Source: Verrucomicrobiales bacterium (lineage in GTDB: Bacteria; Verrucomicrobiota; Verrucomicrobiia; Verrucomicrobiales; DEV007). Taken from it: 64,000 bases of DNA. The DNA lies in the NCBI GenBank assembly GCA_002726915.1, contig PBSY01000060.1, forward strand, positions 62,001 to 126,000. The letters are read 5' to 3'. Below the pieces are notes generated by a model. That model was given only the letters and a program-made list of their open reading frames with translations, was not told the DNA's origin and made no database searches. Of this stretch, positions 40,532 to 50,640 are shown piece after piece (position 1 is the first letter of the stretch; each line of letters begins with the position of its first letter). Both the position numbers and the translations under genes were made by a program.

Positions 40532-43500
40532 ATGAGCACGCTAGAAGCCGCTTTCAGTCAGTTGCCTGATCCGATCCAGAACAGCCTCGGATCGATGATC
40601 CGGAGAGTTCGACGCCTGCTCTTCATTCGTGGCCTCTGCGCGACTCTGACCGTAGCTCTGGGCAGCCTGCTCGCGATTATGCTAATCGATGCGAGCGTCA
40701 CTCTCTTCTCAATGACCTCACGCTGGGCGCTCAGCCTGAGTGGTCTGAGTATAACTTTAGTCGCTGCCTGGTGGTTCCTTTTCCGTCCTCTCTCACGACG
40801 ATTCACGCTGACCCAGATGGCAAGAATTATCGAAATCCGTCATCCGGAGCTACAGGAACGAATCTCAACCGCAGTGGAACTGCTTTCCTCTAATGATCCG
40901 GAATCAATCAAAGGGTCCGAAGAGCTTATCGAAGCCGTGGTTGACTCTGCCATTGTCGATGTTGAAGCAGTTGATCCGAAAATGGAATTTAAGTCGGCTC
41001 GCACCGCGAAGCTTGCGAGCATTACCCTCGCCCTCGCATTCCTCATCGGTCTCGCTCTCGTGATCTGGCCTTCACAGTCATGGATACTTCTACAACGCGC
41101 CGTCGCTCCCTTTCTCGATATCGGCAACGCCTATGCGGACTCACTCGAGGTCGATCCGGGCGATCTGCGCGTCGCTAAAGGGGAAGCCGTCACGATAACA
41201 TTAACCACGACGCATAAGAAGCTGAAGCGCGCCGAAATTCGCCGCCTTCTTGAAGATGGAACAGAATCGGTGGAACGCCTCTCTCTTGGTTCAGAGTCTA
41301 AAAACGGCAAAAAGAAATTTTCGATTAAGTTTAACGAGGTTGAAGAAGATTTTACCTATCGTATCCGAGCTGGATCAGCCCTGACACAATACTACAAAGT
41401 GACCACGGTCGCTCCCCCAGCAATCAACCAATTTAAGGTCGACTATGATTTCCCAGACTACACCAACCTAAAGTCAAAGTCGGTGACCACCGCTACTGGC
41501 GAAATCCGAGCGGTTACCCACACGCGAATCACTCTCACCGCGACCCCTAACAAAAAAATCGATCAGTCTCGTCTCTTGATAAACGAGCGCACCGATCTTG
41601 GATCACCCGAGGTGGTCGACGGAAATTTACAATGGCAGTTCGAACTTAAGGGCGGCATGAACGGCAACTGGCAGATCGATCTCACCGACACCGACGGGTT
41701 TACCAACCAGCAACTCACCTACCCCCTTGAAGTTCTTCCAGATAAGTCGCCATCAGTCATCGTCACATTTCCGATCGAAAAAGAACTGCGACTTCGCCCA
41801 ACGGAAGTTCTTCCTGTGGTGAGCGAGATCGTTGAAGATTTTGGATTTAAGGATGCCTCTTTCCTCATCACTCCGGTCGGTGGCGATCAGCCAGAGGAGA
41901 TTGTAATCCATCTTCCCAAAGTCACCGAAATAGCCGAAACCTATATTTCCGATACCCTTCTTGATCTCAGCCATATCAAATTAAACGGAAACCAGCAGCG
42001 AATCGGAGTGCAGGTCCTTGTCCGTGACAATCGCCCAAAAAGCTATGACGGACCGGGCCTTGGCCTGAGCATACCTTTTTTCATTACACTGGATGCCGAT
42101 GCCAAGCCTCTAGCGCAGCAGGTGGTCGAAGCCAAAAAGAAAGCCATCGAAGAACAACTCCAGAAAGCCAAACTGGAACTTGAACGGGCGCGCATCAAAA
42201 TGCAGCAGACCGAGATGGAACTTAATCGAACCGACGATGTCTCTCAGCGGGCCATGCGTTCTCTCAATGATTTCTCTGAGCACACGGAAAAGGCAAGGGA
42301 AGAACTCGACAAGGTCGCCGCCGCGCTCGACCGGTCTTTCTTGCAGGAACAGTCAGACAAGGCGGAGAAGATCGCCAATGAACATATCTCGAAGGCACGC
42401 GAAGAATCGGATCTTATCCCGATCACTGACAGTAAAGAGGAGAGGATTACGAAGTCTCAGGATGCGAAAAAAGAAATCCAAGAAGCCATCAATGGAATCG
42501 CCGAAATAGCCGAGGCGATGCGGGAAGCGAACAAAGAGTTTGAAATGATTTCCCAACTCAATGAACTCGCCAACAAGCAGCAGGATCTTGCGAATCGCGC
42601 CGAAGCAATGTCGGCGGAACAATCACATCGCGAGGCGGCCATCAGCGAAGCCACCAAGGAATTCACCGAGCAACAACTCGCCGAACTAGCTAAGCAGCAG
42701 ATGGATCAGTTCCGCAATCAACAGGGGCAGGTCCAAGAACAGCTCGGCAAAATGCTGAAGCAGAATCCGGAAGCTTTCGAAGCGGTGTTGGGAGTTCAAC
42801 AGAAACGCGCGGAGCAACTAGCTGACGCCACTAAGGCACTCGCACAGGAGCAGCAAGAACTCAAGTCGCTCAACGAGGAAGCCACGCGGAGCCAGGAAAA
42901 CAAGCAAGACGCTCTCCGCGAGCAATTAATCGCCCACCTCCAGAAGGAGCAGACAAAGCTCGTATCACAGATGCAGGAGCAATCGAATGTCACTAAGGAC
43001 GCGGGAGAGTCTCAGCAGGCCAATGCATCAGATCCAGACTCGTCATCATCTCAGCAGCAGAAAAGTGCCCCTTCTGGGGAACTTACTGAAGCTTCTACTC
43101 AGGCCATCGAGACAGCGAAAAATCTGGGACAGCAGGATCTGGAATCTGCCGCTGAATCAGCAAACAAAGCTAGTGATAGCCTAACTGCCGCTGCCGAAAC
43201 GGCGAAGCCCTCGGCTTTTGATGTCAATACATCTGACACAGCAGATTCATCCAATGCCACCGAATCCGGCGGTGGCAGTCAACCAGAAGCATCTGATTCG
43301 CCCGAACCTTCTCTCGGTGATCTTGCTCAGAGCCAGGAAGCTCTCGCCGAACAGATTGAGATGGTACGGGATGGAGACCTACAACAAGCCCTAAGTGCCA
43401 TCGAGGCTCAGATACAAACTGATGCCAGAGCGCTCAGTTCAGAGACTCAAGCCTTAGGAGCGACCCTCGCCAAAGTCGAACAATTTAGAGCCAAAAACGC

Positions 43501-44233
43501 CGCGGACCGCGCTCAGCGAGCCCTCGATCTGGGCGATCACAAAGCGGGTGATGCAGCTCAACACCTAAGCAACGCGGGACACATGCAGAAACAGGAGGAA
43601 GCTAATGGCCAACTTGAAATCGGTGAACTTTCCCTACCCGCCCGACAAACCATGCAACGCGCCGCGATCGAGCAACAGACGGCCACCCAAGCACTCACCC
43701 GGGCATCCGAAGCCCTCAACGATTCCGCCGCATCATTACAGCAAACCGAGAAAGGAATGGAGCCATCGGACCAAGGCAATCAAATAGCTGACGGAGGAGA
43801 GATGGCGGAAGGATTCAACGAAGTCACCGAGTCGGCTCAATCACAGGATGCACAGCAGGCTGCTCAGCAATCTCAGCAAGCGGCCGACTCACTCCAGCAA
43901 CTGGCCCGCAACGCCATGAAAAAGCTCGGTTCCGAGGGGCAGAGTCCTAGCATAGCTCCCTCCGATCAGCCCAATCCCAATCCAGAGATGGCTGGCGAAC
44001 CAGATGGCTCCCTCAATTTGAACGAGTCTGGGCTAAAAGCCACAGACGCTGATGGGCGAGGCATTCCGCCTGAACTTGAAGCTATGGGAATCAGCGCCGA
44101 AGACTGGTCTCGATTTAAGGGAGCATTATCGGGCGGAAACGCCGCTGGTATTGAGACTGAATTACCAGCTGAGTATCGCGAGCTTGTCGGGCGATATTTT
44201 CAAGTGATCGCCAAGGAGGCTGGAAAAGAATGA
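40532..44233 (+). CDS. DUF4175-like membrane protein with very long Gln/Glu/Ala-rich coiled coil
   Basis: Two N-terminal TM helices, beta-rich ectodomain-like part, then several hundred residues of coiled coil (KKAIEEQLQKAKLELERARIKMQQTEMELN…). Start ATG 40532 (MSTLEAAF) preferred over 40502. Confidence 0.75.
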   Translation: MSTLEAAFSQLPDPIQNSLGSMIRRVRRLLFIRGLCATLTVALGSLLAIMLIDASVTLFSMTSRWALSLSGLSITLVAAWWFLFRPLSRRFTLTQMARIIEIRHPELQERISTAVELLSSNDPESIKGSEELIEAVVDSAIVDVEAVDPKMEFKSARTAKLASITLALAFLIGLALVIWPSQSWILLQRAVAPFLDIGNAYADSLEVDPGDLRVAKGEAVTITLTTTHKKLKRAEIRRLLEDGTESVERLSLGSESKNGKKKFSIKFNEVEEDFTYRIRAGSALTQYYKVTTVAPPAINQFKVDYDFPDYTNLKSKSVTTATGEIRAVTHTRITLTATPNKKIDQSRLLINERTDLGSPEVVDGNLQWQFELKGGMNGNWQIDLTDTDGFTNQQLTYPLEVLPDKSPSVIVTFPIEKELRLRPTEVLPVVSEIVEDFGFKDASFLITPVGGDQPEEIVIHLPKVTEIAETYISDTLLDLSHIKLNGNQQRIGVQVLVRDNRPKSYDGPGLGLSIPFFITLDADAKPLAQQVVEAKKKAIEEQLQKAKLELERARIKMQQTEMELNRTDDVSQRAMRSLNDFSEHTEKAREELDKVAAALDRSFLQEQSDKAEKIANEHISKAREESDLIPITDSKEERITKSQDAKKEIQEAINGIAEIAEAMREANKEFEMISQLNELANKQQDLANRAEAMSAEQSHREAAISEATKEFTEQQLAELAKQQMDQFRNQQGQVQEQLGKMLKQNPEAFEAVLGVQQKRAEQLADATKALAQEQQELKSLNEEATRSQENKQDALREQLIAHLQKEQTKLVSQMQEQSNVTKDAGESQQANASDPDSSSSQQQKSAPSGELTEASTQAIETAKNLGQQDLESAAESANKASDSLTAAAETAKPSAFDVNTSDTADSSNATESGGGSQPEASDSPEPSLGDLAQSQEALAEQIEMVRDGDLQQALSAIEAQIQTDARALSSETQALGATLAKVEQFRAKNAADRAQRALDLGDHKAGDAAQHLSNAGHMQKQEEANGQLEIGELSLPARQTMQRAAIEQQTATQALTRASEALNDSAASLQQTEKGMEPSDQGNQIADGGEMAEGFNEVTESAQSQDAQQAAQQSQQAADSLQQLARNAMKKLGSEGQSPSIAPSDQPNPNPEMAGEPDGSLNLNESGLKATDADGRGIPPELEAMGISAEDWSRFKGALSGGNAAGIETELPAEYRELVGRYFQVIAKEAGKE

Positions 44234-45297
44234 GACCGTTCATCGCTATTCTTATCACTTGCGCACTACTCACTGCTCATCAAGTAAGATCGCAGAACGA
44301 CTCGCTCTCCAATGCCGTCTTCTCGAAACACCATAAAAGCGTCGAGGCAGCGGTTGATCGTGCCCTTCGCTACCTTGCTTCCAATCAGTCGACGGAAGGT
44401 ACGTTCAATGATTCATACGGCCGGTCTGTCGGCGTGGTTTCCCTCGTTGGCATGTCATTTTTATCTGCAGGCCACACGCCTGGGAGCGGGGAATTTGCCG
44501 ATAATCTCCAGCGATGCCTTAACTACGTAATCGACAGTCAGCGGCCAACCGGCCTTCTGGACAAGGGAGATTCAGGGCACGGTCTCATGTATGCCCATAC
44601 CATTGCTACACTCTTCCTCTCGGAATGCAGCGGTATGGTCGATCCCGAGACCCAAGCACGGCTCAGCCCTGTGTTGGCGCGTGCCACCGAACTAATCTTG
44701 CAGGCACAAGCGGTTCCCAAGGCGGAGAAACACCAGGGCGGGTGGCGCTACAAGCCCGATTCCCGAGATGCCGATCTTTCATGCAGCGGTTGGGCGCTTA
44801 TGGCCCTTCGTTCTGCCAAGCTCAACGGAGCACCAATTCCCGACCAAGCAATCAAGGACGCTGTGAAATATGTCCTTTCCAACCACGACAAGGAAGAGGG
44901 TCGCTTCGGCTACACTGATCCCTGGGGCCATTCAGAAACGCTCACCGGCTGCGGATTACTTTGCCTCGAACTCTGTGGCTATCACGGCACAGAATCCACC
45001 TTCCGCGCTGGGGATTTCATCCTCAAGCACCGCCAACAAATCGTGAGTAACGCCCACGAATATTACGCCAACTACTATAACGCCCAAGCCATGTTCCAAC
45101 TGGGCGGACGCTTCTGGGCACAGTATGCGGACTGGATGTATGGAGAATACGTCCCCAAACAGCAATCCAACGGTTCGTGGTCCAACGGTCGCAACGGCGG
45201 GACCTATGGTACCTCCATGATGGTGCTTTCCTTTACAGTCCCCTATCGTCAGCTTCCCATTTACCAACGTGATGAAACCGTTGACGAAGCGCCGTGA
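44230..45297 (+). CDS. Secreted prenyltransferase/squalene oxidase-type toroid repeat protein
   Basis: Signal peptide; VDRALRYLASNQSTEGTFND, GGWRYKPDSRDADLSCSGWALMALRSAK, HEYYANYYNAQAMFQLGGRFW, YGTSMMVLSFTVPYRQLPIYQRDE. Confidence 0.85.
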   Translation: MRPFIAILITCALLTAHQVRSQNDSLSNAVFSKHHKSVEAAVDRALRYLASNQSTEGTFNDSYGRSVGVVSLVGMSFLSAGHTPGSGEFADNLQRCLNYVIDSQRPTGLLDKGDSGHGLMYAHTIATLFLSECSGMVDPETQARLSPVLARATELILQAQAVPKAEKHQGGWRYKPDSRDADLSCSGWALMALRSAKLNGAPIPDQAIKDAVKYVLSNHDKEEGRFGYTDPWGHSETLTGCGLLCLELCGYHGTESTFRAGDFILKHRQQIVSNAHEYYANYYNAQAMFQLGGRFWAQYADWMYGEYVPKQQSNGSWSNGRNGGTYGTSMMVLSFTVPYRQLPIYQRDETVDEAP

Positions 45298-45315
45298 GGG
45301 CGGACTCTTTTCAGA

Positions 45316-45939
45316 ATGGACTTCCGTTGGTTAGGCAGAGTTTCTTATGAGGAGGGACTCGCGCTGCAAAATAAGCTGGTCGATCAGCGCCTCGAGGGTG
45401 TGGCGCCCGATACTATTCTGCTCTTGGAGCATGAACCGGTCTACACAATTGGCCGAACAAGGGACCGCTCCTCCCTAATTAGCCCGGAAAGCCTGCCCTA
45501 CCCAGTTTTCGAGACCAACCGAGGTGGACAAGCCACCTTTCACGGCCCCGGTCAGTTGGTTGGGTATCTCATACTCGACCTGAATGCTTATGGCAAAGAT
45601 CTGCATACTTATCTTCGTGAGATTGAATCAATCCTGATTGATTTTGCCGCAGAATTTGCTATCTGTTGTAGGCGGAAAGAGGGGCTCACCGGAGTCTGGA
45701 TTGATGACCGAAAGCTGGCCTCGATTGGCGTTGGAGTTCGAAAATGGATATCTATGCATGGATTCGGTCTCAATGTCTCACGCGATCTCCATGGCTATGA
45801 AGCCATCGTTCCTTGTGGCATATCAAATGTGACCATGACTTCCCTCGAAACAGAATCGAACTCAGAGGTTCCCATAGAAGAAGCAGCACGTCGCATCGAA
45901 CCTTTTATCCGGGCGGGACTCGACACCCTTCGCACCTAA
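45316..45939 (+). CDS. lipB: Octanoyltransferase LipB
   Basis: LLLEHEPVYTIGRTRD, RGGQATFHGPGQLVGYLILDL, GVWIDDRKLASIGVGVRKWISMHGFGLNVS. Confidence 0.95.
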   Translation: MDFRWLGRVSYEEGLALQNKLVDQRLEGVAPDTILLLEHEPVYTIGRTRDRSSLISPESLPYPVFETNRGGQATFHGPGQLVGYLILDLNAYGKDLHTYLREIESILIDFAAEFAICCRRKEGLTGVWIDDRKLASIGVGVRKWISMHGFGLNVSRDLHGYEAIVPCGISNVTMTSLETESNSEVPIEEAARRIEPFIRAGLDTLRT

Positions 45940-45983
45940 TGACAGACTGATCAAAGTCATCTCCTTTCGTTTCCTATCACCCC

Positions 45984-47900
45984 ATGTATCTGGTTGCCGT
46001 CAATCTGGAAAGTCCCCGCGAAATGGCTGTAGCGCTGGCCAAAGAAGGGCGCAGGATTCGCATCGGACGAAAACCCGAAAGCCTTCCGGAAGAGCCGGTA
46101 GATGTTCTCAGGATCACCTGGAATGACCGTCTCGTGAGCCGCAATCATTGCGATGCTGTGCGCAGTGGAGAAAAAATCGAACTAGCCCGACTTCCTGCTC
46201 TAACCGGTCGGAGCACACCAAACGCGCTTTACACAAACGTGGCACCTCGCAACCGCGACTTAATTCCGGAGCCGGTCTCACTGGACTTTGGGTGCTCAGC
46301 TATCATCGGGACAAAGGGTAATACTGCCATTTACTGGCTGAAATCTCTTGGTGACCTCGATGCAGAAATCGAAAAATATCGTTTGTCTCTTGAGTCTGAA
46401 AAAGAGGCTTTCGAAGAAGAATCAATCACCGAGCAGGACTACGATGAAGTCGAGCAACTTGATGAATACAGTCTCCGGCTGCAACTCAAGCTTCTTCAGC
46501 GTGAACTTCCCGAGCAAGTTCTTTCTGGTTGGTCTGACGAAACCGACCTTTTCACGAGAGCCTCCGTTTTTCTTGAAAACGCGCTCCCCGGACAAAAGGG
46601 CGTCAGCGCTACTTTTGTGGCCCTAGACTCACGGGAAGGTAATCTGAAAATCGAAGTGCTTAATCCCGATCCTCTAGCTCGCGCAGATTTTCGTCCCAGT
46701 CGTACTCTGCTGAACCAGCTCAAGCTCGAAAACCCAAAGTCGACCGATATTAAAATTTGGTCCTCTAAAGAGCATTCCAAAGTGTTCAGTGCTGAAAGTC
46801 TCGGTGACCAGATCGATTGGGTTTGTATATTGCCGGTTGCCAGTCTCGACGAAGCCGCTGAGATCTATCGAGATGAGCGCCGTCGGCCCGTCTACCTCTA
46901 CGTTGAAACCCGCCAGGCATCCGAGACTACTGCTGCCGCTTTTGTCCCGTTCCTAAGACTGATCAGTTCCCTCGTGGCCAGCCTCCTGTCAGCGCGAGCA
47001 GATCAAAAGTTACAGGACCAGATGGCGACCTACTTTTCGCCAGGTCTCCGCAAGCTGATGCAGCGTCTTGATCAAACTGTGCTGGAACCTGCCATGGTTG
47101 ACGTAACCGTCATGTTTGCCGACCGACGTGGTCACAGCCGCATGCTTGAACTGGCCCGCAGTGACTACGAAATTCTAGATCGCCTCAACGAAAATCAAGG
47201 CGTTGTGGGACTTATCACTGAAGAAGTCTTCAACAGCCGAGGCGTGGTGACTGACTTTGCCGGAGATGGCGCTCTTGGACTCTGGGGTTGGCCCAATATT
47301 GATGAAGAGGAAACTCAGCATGCCCTTGAAGCAGTTGAGGCTGCCGAAGCTATAATGAAACGGCTGGCCGATCGTGTCGAATACGAGGAGGAACTCGAAC
47401 GAGACATGTCCGCTGTTCGAATCGGTATCAGCACTGGTCGCATCGCAGTCGGAAAAACCGGTCCAACCCAGCAATGGCACATCAGCGTGTTCGGCAGCGT
47501 TGCTAACCTCGGGGCACGGTTGGAACGCATTGCAAAGGAGTTCCGAATCCCGATTCTCGTCTCTGATGAAACCTATCTTCGAATTAAAGGTATTGGTGAG
47601 CGACGTTTCCGGCGCCTATGCCAGATCCGACCCGCCGGCTTTGAGGAGAGCTATTCTATTCACGAGCTAATTCTTCCAAAATCACAGGGCGGTTCGGGAA
47701 TCGCTGACCACGAAGTCGAAATTTACGAAAAAGCACTTAAGCTTTTTCACCAAAGAAAGTGGGACGAAGCTCGGGGCTTGCTAATGACTCTTCCAGATGA
47801 TGACCCACCCACTGCTTGGTTAATCGACAAAACCGACAGTTTTTGCCAAAATCCTCCTAACGCAGATTGGGGTGGAGAAATTCAAAGCTTTTCGAAGTAA
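45984..47900 (+). CDS. FHA domain-containing class III adenylate/guanylate cyclase-like protein
   Basis: FHA-like RITWNDRLVSRNHCDAVRSGEKIELARL; cyclase VTVMFADRRGHSR…GVVTDFAGDGALGLWG…RIGISTGRIAVGKTG…SVANLGARLERIAKEF. Confidence 0.82.
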   Translation: MYLVAVNLESPREMAVALAKEGRRIRIGRKPESLPEEPVDVLRITWNDRLVSRNHCDAVRSGEKIELARLPALTGRSTPNALYTNVAPRNRDLIPEPVSLDFGCSAIIGTKGNTAIYWLKSLGDLDAEIEKYRLSLESEKEAFEEESITEQDYDEVEQLDEYSLRLQLKLLQRELPEQVLSGWSDETDLFTRASVFLENALPGQKGVSATFVALDSREGNLKIEVLNPDPLARADFRPSRTLLNQLKLENPKSTDIKIWSSKEHSKVFSAESLGDQIDWVCILPVASLDEAAEIYRDERRRPVYLYVETRQASETTAAAFVPFLRLISSLVASLLSARADQKLQDQMATYFSPGLRKLMQRLDQTVLEPAMVDVTVMFADRRGHSRMLELARSDYEILDRLNENQGVVGLITEEVFNSRGVVTDFAGDGALGLWGWPNIDEEETQHALEAVEAAEAIMKRLADRVEYEEELERDMSAVRIGISTGRIAVGKTGPTQQWHISVFGSVANLGARLERIAKEFRIPILVSDETYLRIKGIGERRFRRLCQIRPAGFEESYSIHELILPKSQGGSGIADHEVEIYEKALKLFHQRKWDEARGLLMTLPDDDPPTAWLIDKTDSFCQNPPNADWGGEIQSFSK

Positions 47901-47909
47901 AACACCACC

Positions 47910-50102
47910 GTGGCTGAAGAAGAAAATATCAAAATCAAGGACTACTTGGTGCATACGCCCCCTCTGGGACAAGGGGCCTATGGTAAGGTTTTTCGTGCTA
48001 CTTACAGGGGAATCTCGGACCGGGCGCTCAAAATCTTCCGACCCGGCGCAGTCGACCTTTCCGCTATGGCTCGCGAGCTAGAGAAACTCTCTCAGGTCGC
48101 TGAGCACCAGGGTATCGTAACTCTCCACGACTTCGACCTACTTCACGAGCCGCCCTATTATGCGATGGGCCTGCACGCTGACCAGGATCTTGAGGGTAGT
48201 TGGGAAACGCGGACGCTCGAAAGAATCGTGGGTCATGTTGACCACCGTGAAGGCTGGCGAATCACGCGCGATATTGCTGACGCTCTGGCTTACCTGCACC
48301 AGCACCAGATTATCCACTGCGACATCAAGCCGTCAAATATCCTCCTGACAGATGAGACCCCACATCATACCAAAATCTGCGACTTTGGGCAAAGCCGCGG
48401 CCTCGTCGCCGAAGGATATGAGCCGGTCGGCACCCCGCTATATGCAAGCCCGGAACAACTGCGTGCCCCCCGAAACTCAGCTGAAGGAAAGGGCTTCCGA
48501 TGGGACGTCTACAGCTTTGGTGTCCTGACCTTCAAGCTCCTAACCGGCGAACTTCCACGTCTCCAAGCTCTTTCCCAAGTCGAACGGGCCAGCTTTGACC
48601 CTGACGCCACCCTCGTAGAAGCCAGCCTCGAGGCAACAATGGCAGAAACGGGGAATGCAATCGACGGGGAGCAGCTTGCCACGCTAACCGAAGCCGTCGA
48701 AGACATCACTTGGCCAGCTGACTTTTATGTCCCCAGTGATCGTAAAGAACTGATCGAACAATGCCTCAAACTCAACCCGAACGAGCGTCCCGCCGACATG
48801 CGTGAAGTATGGAGCCGAATTCAACACCTTGACCAGCAGGCTGTTGTCAGGAAAGCCCGTCGCCTCAACACTATTTTCGCAACTCTATTGGTCGTTGCGA
48901 TCTGGGCTTCGGGATTCGCTTTCGTCCAGGCACAAAGAGCTAAGACCGCCACAGAGTCAGCGAGAATTGCGATGCAGGATGCCGAACAAAACGCCGGCGC
49001 CGCGATGGATCTTTTCTCGGTTTTCATTGAAGAGCTTAACAACGGGGAAATCACCACTGATGAGGCTGATCGTCTTTATGCAATCGTAGCCGATAATGCT
49101 TCGACCTTCATTGAGAACCGGGTCAAGAATAACCAGGACTCGGAGATGCTGCACTTCTCTGCACAAACCGCCTACACTCGCGCGATCGACGCAAGTAGAC
49201 GCGAAGAACTCGATGAAGCTCTTCGGGAGTTCACTGCTGCCTATGAGATTCACTCCGAACTCTCGGGAGATGCCAGTGCCACTGAGACACTCAACGCAGA
49301 TTTCCCTTCTCTCACAGCACGGGCGCTTATGGGGATGGGTCGAATAAACGAAAATTCAGGGAGATATCCCGAGGCGATTCTGGCCTATAATGAAGCCAAG
49401 GAATGGCGGCTCAAAGCAAAAGAGGGCGCGTATAATGCCGGCTTCAAGAATGACATAAACCTTTCGATCACCTATCGTTCTCTTAGTCGCGCCTACACTC
49501 TGAATAAAGAGGAGCAACTGGCCATCGAAGTCCTCGATGAACTGCATGCCATTCTTGAAGAGAGAATTTCTGACCCAAACGAGGAAAATATCAATGGCCT
49601 TATTGTTGAGGCTATCAGGACGCTGGATGTAAAAGGCGAGACTGAATATGAGTTCGACAACCTCGATGCGGCCTCCGCTACCTTCCAGCGTCTAATGGAG
49701 TTAGCTGAATCACTTGAAAGCGCTCCGCCGACGGTAGCGGAAAAGGGAAGAGAATCCTACATTTCAGCCATTAATGCCCTCGGTCGAATCCAACTCGAGC
49801 AAAAGCAGCCTGAAGCTGCACTGGTATTGTTTCGGGAGGAGATCAAGTTGAGAGAGGAGCGGTCCAGCCTTCGTCCCTACGATCCAGAGATAAAAGTCTC
49901 CCTTGCCGAAGCCTATCACCTCGCTGCCAAGACTCTTGAGCTCGAAAATGAATCGTCCCGCTCGCTAGCCATTTTTTATCTAGAGCAAGCCACTTCCCTG
50001 ATCAATCGACTACCGTCCGAAGTTCGTTATCGCACCGATGTCCAGGCCAGCCTGATTGAATACACCGAGTTTCTCGGGTCTATCCGCGAAATGGAAGAGT
50101 AG
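47910..50102 (+). CDS. Serine/threonine protein kinase with TM helix and C-terminal TPR region (GTG start)
   Basis: GQGAYGKVF, ALKIF, IIHCDIKPSNILL, KICDFGQSRG, GTPLYASPEQL; TM TIFATLLVVAIWASGFAFV; TPR-like repeats after it. Confidence 0.9.
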   Translation: MAEEENIKIKDYLVHTPPLGQGAYGKVFRATYRGISDRALKIFRPGAVDLSAMARELEKLSQVAEHQGIVTLHDFDLLHEPPYYAMGLHADQDLEGSWETRTLERIVGHVDHREGWRITRDIADALAYLHQHQIIHCDIKPSNILLTDETPHHTKICDFGQSRGLVAEGYEPVGTPLYASPEQLRAPRNSAEGKGFRWDVYSFGVLTFKLLTGELPRLQALSQVERASFDPDATLVEASLEATMAETGNAIDGEQLATLTEAVEDITWPADFYVPSDRKELIEQCLKLNPNERPADMREVWSRIQHLDQQAVVRKARRLNTIFATLLVVAIWASGFAFVQAQRAKTATESARIAMQDAEQNAGAAMDLFSVFIEELNNGEITTDEADRLYAIVADNASTFIENRVKNNQDSEMLHFSAQTAYTRAIDASRREELDEALREFTAAYEIHSELSGDASATETLNADFPSLTARALMGMGRINENSGRYPEAILAYNEAKEWRLKAKEGAYNAGFKNDINLSITYRSLSRAYTLNKEEQLAIEVLDELHAILEERISDPNEENINGLIVEAIRTLDVKGETEYEFDNLDAASATFQRLMELAESLESAPPTVAEKGRESYISAINALGRIQLEQKQPEAALVLFREEIKLREERSSLRPYDPEIKVSLAEAYHLAAKTLELENESSRSLAIFYLEQATSLINRLPSEVRYRTDVQASLIEYTEFLGSIREMEE

Positions 50103-50640
50103 CACTCACCCACTCCTCAGCCTCACCTGCCCAACCGAGCCTAAGCAAATTTGCTTTAATTTCTGCAGAGTCAGGCTCAACGATTCCTTCCTTCGAAATC
50201 TGCTCCTCATCAGCAGGATAGCTAGGAAAGACCAGACAGGCTAACGCCCAGCACCCCCATGCTCGCCATGAACGAAGTTCCTTTCTAGGTTCGACCATCC
50301 GCGTTGAGAGATGCTGAAAGTGACGGCGTGGATTCCCGATGAATTGATCTTTCGAACGCGACTCCATGACCCATCGCACAGCTTTGTAGGGAAGCGGCCA
50401 ATCATTCAACACCGGCGCATGTTCCTCAAGGTCTGCTGCGAAGGCACGATTCATCATAAGGAGAGACTGGGCAGGAAACCCCTGTTGCCAGAGGGCCTGT
50501 CCGCACTCCAACGCCCGCAGATAGAACAAATGGCCACGATCATTACCAAACTCTTTCAAAGCAGAAGCCCGCAGTGGCTCATCGACACGGGGCAGATAAG
50601 GGCAATAAGGTAAGGTAAGAGCTCCTGAGTCCCTCATCAT
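50080..50640 (-). CDS. Hypothetical protein, last gene of minus-strand operon
   Basis: 186 aa; start overlaps the stop of 50637-51236; convergent 23-nt overlap with the kinase gene. Confidence 0.6.
   Translation of the reverse strand: MMRDSGALTLPYCPYLPRVDEPLRASALKEFGNDRGHLFYLRALECGQALWQQGFPAQSLLMMNRAFAADLEEHAPVLNDWPLPYKAVRWVMESRSKDQFIGNPRRHFQHLSTRMVEPRKELRSWRAWGCWALACLVFPSYPADEEQISKEGIVEPDSAEIKANLLRLGWAGEAEEWVSATLPFRG

Noticed and set aside
42600-43950. Gln/Ala-rich repetitive DNA in the coiled-coil gene
   Set aside because: It is protein-coding low complexity in one continuous ORF, with no regular repeat unit and spacer, so not CRISPR or a tandem-repeat locus.
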